Source of the DNA: Burkholderia mayonis
Lineage (GTDB): Bacteria; Pseudomonadota; Gammaproteobacteria; Burkholderiales; Burkholderiaceae
Assembly: GCF_001523745.2 (NCBI RefSeq)
Contig: NZ_CP013386.1
Span: 372,001 to 436,000, forward strand
Reading direction: 5' to 3'
Length of the DNA: 64,000 nucleotides
The position numbers and the translations under genes are program-made. A model generated the notes under the pieces. That model was given only the letters and a program-made list of their open reading frames with translations. It made no database searches and was not told where the DNA came from. Shown one piece after another: positions 57,842 through 64,000 of the stretch (within the stretch, counting starts at the first letter, position 1; each line of letters opens with the position of its first letter).

Positions 57842-58588
57842 ATGGATCGGATCGAACTTGAATTGTACTTGAACAATACCCTCGAAATTGAGCGGTTCAA
57901 GGACTACAGCCCGAACGGCCTCCAGGTGGAGGGCCGTCGCAAGATTGAAAGAATCGCCACCGGCGTGACGGCTTCGCTCGCGTTTCTCGACCGCGCACTC
58001 GAATGGGGCGCTGACGCGGTACTCGTCCATCATGGCTACTTCTGGCGCAATGAGGCGCCGCAAATCACGGGCCGCAAGTACCAGCGCCTGAAGCGCCTGC
58101 TCGCGAACGACCTGAACCTGTTCGCGTTTCACCTGCCGCTCGACGCGCACCCCGAGTTCGGCAACAACGCGCAGCTCGGCGAACGCCTCGGCCTGATCGG
58201 CGACGCCCGTTTCGGCGACCAAGACCTCGGCTGGCTCGCGACGCTGCCGATGCCCGTCACGCTCGAGCACTTCACCGCGAAGGTCGAGAATACGCTAGGC
58301 CGCACGCCGCTCGTGCTCGGCGATGCGGACCAGCAGCTCCGCCGCGTCGCATGGTGCACGGGCGGCGCGCAAAGTTATTTCGACGCGGCAATCGACGCGG
58401 GCGCCGACGTGTTCCTGACGGGCGAAGTGTCCGAGTACGTGACGCACGCGTCGGCCGAGAGCGGCGTCGCGTTCGTTGCGGCGGGGCACCATGCGACCGA
58501 GCGCTTCGGCATCCAGGCGCTCGGCCAGCATTTATCGGAACGATTTGATCTCGAGCATATTTTTATCGACATTCATAACCCGGTTTAA
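57842..58588 (+). CDS. Nif3-like dinuclear metal-centre protein
   Basis: This 248-residue protein belongs to the Nif3/YbgI group, which forms hexameric rings with two metal ions per subunit. Metal ligands are visible in [32 protein letters not shown] and [11 protein letters not shown]. The function of the family is unclear, with proposals including GTP cyclohydrolase-related or DNA-repair roles. It lies divergent from the degS-like gene and upstream of petABC. Confidence 0.9.
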   Translation: MDRIELELYLNNTLEIERFKDYSPNGLQVEGRRKIERIATGVTASLAFLDRALEWGADAVLVHHGYFWRNEAPQITGRKYQRLKRLLANDLNLFAFHLPLDAHPEFGNNAQLGERLGLIGDARFGDQDLGWLATLPMPVTLEHFTAKVENTLGRTPLVLGDADQQLRRVAWCTGGAQSYFDAAIDAGADVFLTGEVSEYVTHASAESGVAFVAAGHHATERFGIQALGQHLSERFDLEHIFIDIHNPV

Positions 58589-58601
58589 CTGCGTGAATTG
58601 T

Positions 58602-58635
58602 CGCACCGCATCCAAAGAAAACACGATGCGGTGCG
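58602..58635 (+). other. Hairpin after the Nif3-like gene
   Basis: An 11-bp perfect stem CGCACCGCATC (58602-58612) / GATGCGGTGCG (58625-58635) begins 14 bases after the stop. It lacks a T tract; it may end the transcript weakly or protect its 3-prime end. Confidence 0.45.
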
Positions 58636-58807
58636 CATTCCGTCGATTATCGGTCCGGAAATTTCGATAGCCCGGGGAAACCCTTGATTAATAATGGCTT
58701 CGGAAGGTATTTAACGTCCGGGTCTTGTAAATGCCGACTCCATTCGAGCAAACTAGCGGCGGTGTGAAATGTCGTGACGGAAATCCAACTCGTAATTGGG
58801 GCGTGTA

Positions 58808-59428
58808 ATGCGAGACAAAGAAGAGGAACGCGTCGACAGCGGCCGCCGGACATGGCTGATTGCGACATCCGTAGCAGGTGGCGTAGGAGGCGTCGCCACC
58901 GTCGTACCTTTCGCGGCGTCGTTGGCGCCGTCTGCCAGGGCCAAGGCGGCGGGCGCGCCCGTCGAGGTCGATATCAGCGCGCTCAAGCCGGGCGAAATGC
59001 TCACGGTCGCCTGGCGCGGCAAGCCGGTCTGGGTGCTGAACCGCACCGATGCGATGCTCGCCGACGTCGTCAAGGCCGACAAGGAAGTCGCCGATCCGCA
59101 GTCGAAATCCCCGTACTCGATGCCGTTGCCCGCGTATTGCGCGAACGAGTACCGGTCGAGAGCCGACCGCAAGAACATTCTCGTCGTGATGGCGGTGTGC
59201 ACGCACCTCGGCTGCACGCCGAGCCCGCGCTTCACGCCGGGGCCGCAGCCGAACCTGCCCGACGACTGGCCGGGCGGCTTCCTGTGCCCGTGCCACGGCT
59301 CGACTTACGACCTCGCCGGACGGGTCTTCAAGAACAAGCCGGCGCCGCAGAATCTGGACGTCCCGCCTTACATGTTCACGTCGGCCACGATGCTCGTGAT
59401 CGGCAAGGACGAGAAAGGAGAAGCGTAA
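58808..59428 (+). CDS. petA: Ubiquinol-cytochrome c reductase iron-sulfur (Rieske) subunit
   Basis: PetA carries the Rieske 2Fe-2S cluster of the cytochrome bc1 complex. The 206-residue product has the cluster ligands CTHLGC (Cys131, His133, Cys136) and CPCHGS (Cys160, Cys162, His163). Its N-terminal anchor starts after SGRRTWLIATS, a twin-arginine signal, so export should use Tat. ATG 58808 is preferred over a TTG at 58796 because GGGG at 58798-58801 is well spaced. TTGATT (58684) and TATTTA (58708) could be its promoter. petB begins directly after its stop. Confidence 0.97.
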   Translation: MRDKEEERVDSGRRTWLIATSVAGGVGGVATVVPFAASLAPSARAKAAGAPVEVDISALKPGEMLTVAWRGKPVWVLNRTDAMLADVVKADKEVADPQSKSPYSMPLPAYCANEYRSRADRKNILVVMAVCTHLGCTPSPRFTPGPQPNLPDDWPGGFLCPCHGSTYDLAGRVFKNKPAPQNLDVPPYMFTSATMLVIGKDEKGEA

Positions 59429-60811
59429 ATGGCGACCGATAACAAAGAGATCTCCACAACCGGCTTGCTCGGCTGGGTCGACCGGCGCTTTCCCCTGACT
59501 TCCACCTGGAAGCAGCATCTTTCCGAGTACTACGCGCCGAAGAACTTCAACGTCTGGTATTTCTTCGGGTCGCTTGCGCTACTCGTGCTCGTCAACCAGA
59601 TCGTCACGGGCATCTTCCTGACGATGAACTACAAGCCCGACTCGACGCTCGCGTTCGCGTCGGTCGAGTACATCATGCGCGAGGTGCCGTGGGGCTGGCT
59701 GATTCGCTACATGCACTCGACGGGCGCGTCGATGTTCTTCGTCGTCGTCTACCTGCACATGTTCCGCGGCCTGCTGTACGGCTCATACCGCAAGCCGCGC
59801 GAGCTCGTGTGGATCTTCGGCTGCGCGATCTTCCTGTGCCTGATGGCCGAGGCGTTCTTCGGCTACCTGCTGCCATGGGGGCAGATGTCGTTCTGGGGCG
59901 CGCAGGTGATCGTGAACCTGTTCTCGGCGATTCCGTTCATCGGTCCGGACCTGTCGCTGTGGATTCGCGGCGACTACGTCGTGTCCGACGTCACGCTGAA
60001 CCGCTTCTTCGCGTTTCACGTGATCGCGATTCCGCTCGTTCTGCTCGGGCTCGTCGTCGCGCACCTGATCGCGCTGCACGAAGTGGGGTCGAACAACCCG
60101 GACGGCATCGAGATCAAGGAGAAGAAGGACGAGAAGGGCGTGCCGCTCGACGGCATTCCGTTCCACCCGTACTACTCGGTGCACGATTTCTTCGGCGTTT
60201 GCGTGTTCCTGATGGTGTTCGCGGCGATCCTGTTCTTCATGCCGGAGATGGGCGGCTACTTCCTCGAGGCAAACAACTTCATCCCGGCGAATCCGCTGCA
60301 GACGCCGCCCGAGATCGCGCCCGTCTGGTACTTCACCGCGTTCTACGCGATGCTTCGCGCGACGACCGACCCGTTCAAGATCGTGCTGATGATCGTGCTC
60401 GTGGCGTCCGGCCTCTTGGCGCTCGTGCGCGCGCGCGGCAAGTGGAAGATCGCGCTGCCCGCGCTCGCCGCGGCGCTCGTCGTCTTCATGTACTTCACGG
60501 AGTCGAAGTTCTGGGGCGTCGTCGTGATGGGCGCGGCCGTCGTCACGCTGTTCTTCCTGCCGTGGCTCGACCGCAGCCCGGTGAAGTCGATCCGCTACCG
60601 GCCGTTTTTCCACAAGGTGTTCTTCGGGATCTTCGTCGCCGTGTTCCTGACGCTCGCGTTCCTCGGCACGCGGCCGCCTTCGCCTGCCGCGACGCTGATC
60701 GCGCAGGTATGCGCGCTCGTGTATTTCGCGTTCTTCCTCGGCATGCCGTTCTGGACGCCGCTTGGCAAATTCAAGCAGCCGCCCGAACGCGTGCGGTTCA
60801 AATCCCACTGA
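59429..60811 (+). CDS. petB: Cytochrome b subunit of the bc1 complex
   Basis: PetB binds haems bL and bH and forms the quinone sites. The 460-residue product has the paired haem-ligand patterns, MHSTGASMFFVVVYLHMFRGLL and FAFHVIAIPLVLLGLVVAHLIALHEVG, plus the Qo-site PPEIAPVWYFTAFYAMLRA, a PEW-like loop in which Trp follows PV. It keeps eight or more membrane helices and extra C-terminal helices. petC follows after 21 bases. Confidence 0.96.
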   Translation: MATDNKEISTTGLLGWVDRRFPLTSTWKQHLSEYYAPKNFNVWYFFGSLALLVLVNQIVTGIFLTMNYKPDSTLAFASVEYIMREVPWGWLIRYMHSTGASMFFVVVYLHMFRGLLYGSYRKPRELVWIFGCAIFLCLMAEAFFGYLLPWGQMSFWGAQVIVNLFSAIPFIGPDLSLWIRGDYVVSDVTLNRFFAFHVIAIPLVLLGLVVAHLIALHEVGSNNPDGIEIKEKKDEKGVPLDGIPFHPYYSVHDFFGVCVFLMVFAAILFFMPEMGGYFLEANNFIPANPLQTPPEIAPVWYFTAFYAMLRATTDPFKIVLMIVLVASGLLALVRARGKWKIALPALAAALVVFMYFTESKFWGVVVMGAAVVTLFFLPWLDRSPVKSIRYRPFFHKVFFGIFVAVFLTLAFLGTRPPSPAATLIAQVCALVYFAFFLGMPFWTPLGKFKQPPERVRFKSH

Positions 60812-60832
60812 CGTGAGCGAGGAGGAATAAGT

Positions 60833-61591
60833 ATGAAGAAATTGCTTTCGACGCTCGCAATGTTTATTGTGTCGGCATGTCTGCTGACGAGCGTATCCGT
60901 GCGGGCCGAGGAGGGCGAATTTCCGCTCGACCGTGCGCCCGACAACACGGAGAATCTCGTCTCTTTGCAGCATGGCGCGCAGTTGTTTGTAAACTATTGC
61001 CTGAATTGCCATAGTGCGAACCTGATGCGCTACAACCGGCTGACGGATCTCGGTATCTCACAGAAGGAGATCGAGGCGAATCTCCTGTTCACGACCGACA
61101 AGGTCGGCAACACGATGAGTGTCGCGATGCGGCCGGAAGACGCGAAGACCTGGCTCGGTGCCGCACCGCCGGATCTGTCCGTCGAAGCGCGCGCCCGCAG
61201 CCGTGATTGGCTCTACACGTATCTGCGCACGTTCTACCGCGACGATACGCGGCCGACGGGCTGGAACAACGCCGTGTTCCCGAACGTCGGCATGCCTCAC
61301 GTGCTGTGGCAGCTTCAAGGGGAGCGCATTGCAAAATTCGAGGAAAAGAAGGACGAGGAAACGGGCGAGAAGGTGAACAAGCTCGTCGGATTCCAGCAGG
61401 TGACGCCCGGGACGCTTTCGCCGGTGGATTATGATGCTGCCGTCGGCGACCTGGTCGCGTACCTGAGCTGGATGTCCGAACCGGCGCAACAGACCCGCAA
61501 ACGCCTCGGCGTGTGGGTGCTGCTGTTCCTCGGTGTCCTGACCTTCTTCGCCTGGCGGCTCAACGCCGCCTACTGGAAAGATATCAAGTAA
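60833..61591 (+). CDS. petC: Cytochrome c1 subunit of the bc1 complex
   Basis: PetC carries a covalent haem c and passes electrons to soluble cytochrome c. The 252-residue product has a signal peptide (MKKLLSTLAMFIVSACLLTSVSVRA), the haem site CLNCH (Cys56, Cys59, His60), and a C-terminal membrane anchor (RKRLGVWVLLFLGVLTFFAW). A Met ligand candidate lies in NVGMPHVLWQL. Maturation needs the ResB-CcsA system at the start of the window. Confidence 0.95.
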   Translation: MKKLLSTLAMFIVSACLLTSVSVRAEEGEFPLDRAPDNTENLVSLQHGAQLFVNYCLNCHSANLMRYNRLTDLGISQKEIEANLLFTTDKVGNTMSVAMRPEDAKTWLGAAPPDLSVEARARSRDWLYTYLRTFYRDDTRPTGWNNAVFPNVGMPHVLWQLQGERIAKFEEKKDEETGEKVNKLVGFQQVTPGTLSPVDYDAAVGDLVAYLSWMSEPAQQTRKRLGVWVLLFLGVLTFFAWRLNAAYWKDIK

Positions 61592-61679
61592 TCACGCCGT
61601 GACTGGCGTGGGGTCAGCGCAAGGAAGAGTAGGGTGGTTTTCCGCGCGCTGGCCCTCGGCTTTTTGAGGAAACGCAAAC

Positions 61680-62291
61680 ATGATGGTTCTGTATTCCGGC
61701 ACGACTTGTCCGTTCTCCCAGCGTTGCCGGCTGGTGTTGTTCGAAAAGGGCATGGATTTCGAGATCCGCGACGTCGATCTGTTCAACAAGCCGGAAGACA
61801 TCGCGGTGATGAATCCGTACGGACAGGTGCCGATTCTCGTCGAACGCGATCTGATCCTGTACGAATCGAACATCATCAACGAGTACATCGACGAGCGCTT
61901 CCCGCATCCGCAACTGATGCCGGCCGACCCGGTGCAGCGCGCGCGCGCGCGCCTGTTCCTGCTCAACTTCGAGAAGGAGCTGTTCGTGCACGTGAGCACG
62001 CTCGAAAACGAGAAGGGCAAGGCGGCGGAGAAGAGCCACGAGAAGGCGCGCCTCGCGATCCGCGATCGCCTGACACAGCTCGCGCCGATCTTCCTGAAGA
62101 ACAAGTACATGCTCGGTGAAGAGTTCTCGATGCTCGACGTCGCGATCGCGCCGCTGTTGTGGCGTCTCGACCACTACGGGATCGATCTGTCGAAGAACGC
62201 CGCGCCGCTGATGAAGTATGCAGAGCGGATCTTCAGCCGTCCTGCCTATATCGAAGCGCTGACGCCGTCCGAAAAGGTTATGCGTCGTTAA
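61680..62291 (+). CDS. sspA: Stringent starvation protein A
   Basis: SspA is an RNA-polymerase-associated protein with a glutathione-S-transferase fold that is inactive as a transferase. The 203-residue product starts MMVLYSGTTCPFSQRCRLVLFEKGMDFEIRDVD, with the PYGQVPILVERDLILYESNIINEYIDERFPHPQLMP region of the thioredoxin-like domain. It lies 88 bases after petC, a conserved betaproteobacterial neighbourhood. Confidence 0.96.
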   Translation: MMVLYSGTTCPFSQRCRLVLFEKGMDFEIRDVDLFNKPEDIAVMNPYGQVPILVERDLILYESNIINEYIDERFPHPQLMPADPVQRARARLFLLNFEKELFVHVSTLENEKGKAAEKSHEKARLAIRDRLTQLAPIFLKNKYMLGEEFSMLDVAIAPLLWRLDHYGIDLSKNAAPLMKYAERIFSRPAYIEALTPSEKVMRR

Positions 62292-62309
62292 GCTGTATGT
62301 GACTGGGGA

Positions 62310-62342
62310 GCGGATGCGGCGGCGCGACGTCGCCGCATCCGC
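62310..62342 (+). other. Strong hairpin between sspA and sspB
   Basis: GCGGATGCGGCG (62310-62321) pairs perfectly with CGCCGCATCCGC (62331-62342), with a further short inner pairing. It occupies half of the 69-base gap. The following TTCTGTTC is a poor T tract, so it may attenuate or stabilise rather than terminate. Confidence 0.7.
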
Positions 62343-62360
62343 TTCTGTTCGAGGATGGCG

Positions 62361-62885
62361 ATGCAAGAGATTTCCACGAAGCCGTATCTGCTGCGCGCGC
62401 TGTACGAGTGGTGCACGGATAACGGATATACGCCGCACATTGCGGTGCGGGTCGACAAGTCGACGCGCGTGCCGCGGCAGTTCGTGCGCGACGGCGAGAT
62501 CGTGTTGAACATCAGCTTCGAGGCGACGAGCCAGTTGCAGATGGGCAACGAATGGATCGAGTTCACTGCGCGGTTCTCGGGCAAGGCGCACAAGATCGAG
62601 GTGCCGATTGCGAATGTGCTCGCGATCTACGCGCGCGAGAACGGTCAGGGGATGGCGTTTCAGGTCGACGTCGTCGCGGAGGCTGGCGACGATGGCGGCG
62701 GCGAGGCGCTTGCCGCTGCGGACGATGGCGACGACGTCGGTGGGCAGGCCGCAGTGACCGATGGCGCGCGGGGCGCAGCGGACGCGGCGCCGGAATCCGG
62801 CGATCGCGCGGACGAACCGCCGAAGTCCGATGGCGACGGCGATCGCGCGAAAGGCGGCCGGCCTCGCCTCAAGATTGTGAAATGA
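62361..62885 (+). CDS. sspB: ClpXP adaptor SspB
   Basis: SspB binds ssrA-tagged proteins and delivers them to ClpXP. The 174-residue product has the folded domain in residues about 1-110 (YLLRALYEWCTDNGYTPHIAV, LNISFEATSQLQMGNEWIEFTARFSGK, IEVPIANVLAIYARENGQGMAF), a Gly/Asp/Ala-rich linker and the terminal ClpX-binding tail GRPRLKIVK. ATG 62361 has GAGGA (62351-62355) upstream; ATG 62355 is an alternative. Confidence 0.95.
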   Translation: MQEISTKPYLLRALYEWCTDNGYTPHIAVRVDKSTRVPRQFVRDGEIVLNISFEATSQLQMGNEWIEFTARFSGKAHKIEVPIANVLAIYARENGQGMAFQVDVVAEAGDDGGGEALAAADDGDDVGGQAAVTDGARGAADAAPESGDRADEPPKSDGDGDRAKGGRPRLKIVK

Positions 62886-62905
62886 GGTAGAATGTTCGGC
62901 TCAAC

Positions 62906-62981
<76 letters not shown>

Positions 62982-62987
62982 AATCCC

Positions 62988-63021
62988 ATGCGGGTTCCAG
63001 AAATGGGGCCCGCATTTTTTT
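62988..63021 (+). terminator. Terminator after tRNA-Thr
   Basis: ATGCGGG (62988-62994) pairs with CCCGCAT (63009-63015), followed by a T run to 63021. It begins 6 bases beyond the tRNA. Confidence 0.85.
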
Positions 63022-63077
63022 GTTCTACAAAAAAGCGCTTGTTCTACAAAACGGGCGCGCAAAGGGGCCGACGGGGC

Positions 63078-63959
63078 ATGGTAACGAGACATCGAGATCC
63101 AATCTTCGCGACGTATGAAGCCATGCGGCGTCAGGCTCGCAATGGCTACCTTACAGCCGCAACCGGGGACGCCGTCGCGGCGACATACCACGCTGCGCTT
63201 GATGTCCTCAGTCGATACCAGCGGGTTCAAGTGACTTCAAGGGTTGCTGGAAAGCAATACGACGCCTTCGAAAGCGACGAAAAGCTCAGCCGACCCATCA
63301 ATCGCGCACTGTATGACCCGCGCCCCGAGAGGTGGACGGAACTGCGGGCTGCATTGGACGATGCTGAAAATACGCCCCTTCCGGCCGCCGAAGAGATCAC
63401 GAAGACCCTCTATTCGATGGCCATCTCCTTCTGTGCGGCCATCGATCTTCTAAAGAGGGGCGACCAAAAGACCCCTGGAACGTACTTCGAATATTTTGTG
63501 GCGTTCTTCTTCGCTTGGCGAGTTCGTACCGAGCCTCAAAACCGTATCCAGGTACTCAACATCGACGACGAGAACACCGAGTTGCCGACGGACTATCTTT
63601 TCAATTTGGGGCGAGGCCAGCGCAAGTTCCACATGCCTATCAAAACCTCCACGCGTGAACGGGCAATCATGCTATGGGCTCACCAGCGACTGCTTGACGG
63701 GGTCTACGGGACTGAACGATTCATGGGCACGCCGGTGCTTCTCGCTGAAACGAAAATGGACAGCGAGCGACGTGAAGTGACTGAGATATGCACACCGGAG
63801 CAATGGCGTCTGTATCAGATGTACATAGCTCGACTGCAACGAATTTATTATCTTGACATGCCGACAGCCTACGGCGCATTGGCGAACCAGTTCCCGCCAT
63901 TACACGTGCGGCCCTTCGGCCAATTCTTTCACGAGTGGAACAACTTGGCACCGGTTTAA
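63078..63959 (+). CDS. Protein of unknown function, lower GC, possible restriction-type nuclease
   Basis: I do not recognise this 293-residue protein. Its middle part has ELPTDYLFNLGRGQRKFHM, then PIKTSTRERAIMLWAHQRLL and TPVLLAETKMDSE. This Asp ... Lys/E-x-K spacing could be a PD-(D/E)xK-type nuclease core, as in some type II restriction enzymes, but no family is assigned. ATG 63078 is taken because the preceding in-frame ATG (62988) lies in the tRNA terminator; its ribosome site is weak. The base composition is clearly lower in GC than the preceding genes, which suggests acquisition next to the tRNA. Convergent sequence follows at the edge. Confidence 0.5.
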   Translation: MVTRHRDPIFATYEAMRRQARNGYLTAATGDAVAATYHAALDVLSRYQRVQVTSRVAGKQYDAFESDEKLSRPINRALYDPRPERWTELRAALDDAENTPLPAAEEITKTLYSMAISFCAAIDLLKRGDQKTPGTYFEYFVAFFFAWRVRTEPQNRIQVLNIDDENTELPTDYLFNLGRGQRKFHMPIKTSTRERAIMLWAHQRLLDGVYGTERFMGTPVLLAETKMDSERREVTEICTPEQWRLYQMYIARLQRIYYLDMPTAYGALANQFPPLHVRPFGQFFHEWNNLAPV

Positions 63960-63972
63960 CCGGTGCCTCGGA

Positions 63973-64000
63973 TTATTTGCGAGCCCTCTTTTTTGCTTTG
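63973..64000 (-). CDS. Possible C-terminus of a minus-strand gene at the right edge
   Basis: Reading the minus strand from the edge gives KAKKRARK then a TAA stop at 63973-63975, a basic tail typical of a nucleic-acid-binding protein. Only eight codons are visible, so this is a suggestion. If real, it would converge on the unknown gene with 13 bases between the two stops. Confidence 0.3.

Overview
The window is about 64 kb of GC-rich chromosomal DNA, close to two-thirds GC over most of its length. Gene content and order point to a betaproteobacterium of the genus Burkholderia, most likely the B. pseudomallei / B. thailandensis / B. mallei group. Supporting signs are the mla operon containing mlaA, the very long his-tat operon, the gltBD operon preceded by a transposase-like gene, and petABC-sspAB. 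Species is inferred from order and protein character, not from a search. Almost everything is core housekeeping sequence; only the last 1 kb looks accessory.

Layout. 1-4 kb: cytochrome c maturation (resB fragment, ccsA) and the periplasmic methionine sulfoxide reductase pair msrPQ. 4-8.6 kb: lysA and the small lipoprotein gene lptM face cyaY, then ponA on the minus strand. 8.8-16 kb: a compact pilM-pilN-pilO/P-pilQ locus runs into aroK, aroB and a dGTPase-like gene. 16-21 kb: the ugpBAECQ glycerol-3-phosphate uptake operon, then ompW facing it. 22-31.8 kb: a transposase-like gene with lost catalytic residues, gltBD, an AGCS amino-acid symporter and thpR. 32-34.1 kb: an SbmA/BacA-like ABC transporter with a broken dehydrogenase remnant downstream. 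34.4-38.1 kb: a TPP riboswitch and thiO-thiS-thiG-thiE. 38.2-46 kb: mlaFEDACB lipid transport, an ABC-2 exporter pair, ibaG and murA. 46-54.6 kb: hisGDCB-marC-hisHAFIE followed by a DUF4870-like gene and a HIT gene. 54.7-56.3 kb: tatABC. 56.6-62.9 kb: a DegS-like protease (minus strand), a Nif3-like gene, petABC and sspAB. 62.9-64 kb: tRNA-Thr and a lower-GC gene of unknown function.

The genes fall into functional groups. Envelope maintenance is heavily represented: mla phospholipid trafficking, PBP1a, MurA, LptM, DegS-like protease and the Tat translocon. The Tat pathway itself is needed by two proteins encoded here, MsrP and the Rieske subunit PetA. Nitrogen and amino-acid metabolism (gltBD, his, lysA, aroKB) forms the second large block.

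The most unusual points are these. A 52-bp palindromic mini-insertion, flanked by a 3-bp direct repeat, sits inside the tatC/degS terminator loop. PilO- and PilP-like parts appear fused in one protein. The RAYT-like gene has Gln-Val-Gln where the HUH motif should be. ThiE carries an unassigned N-terminal domain. A tRNA-Thr marks a composition boundary with a possible island at the right edge.
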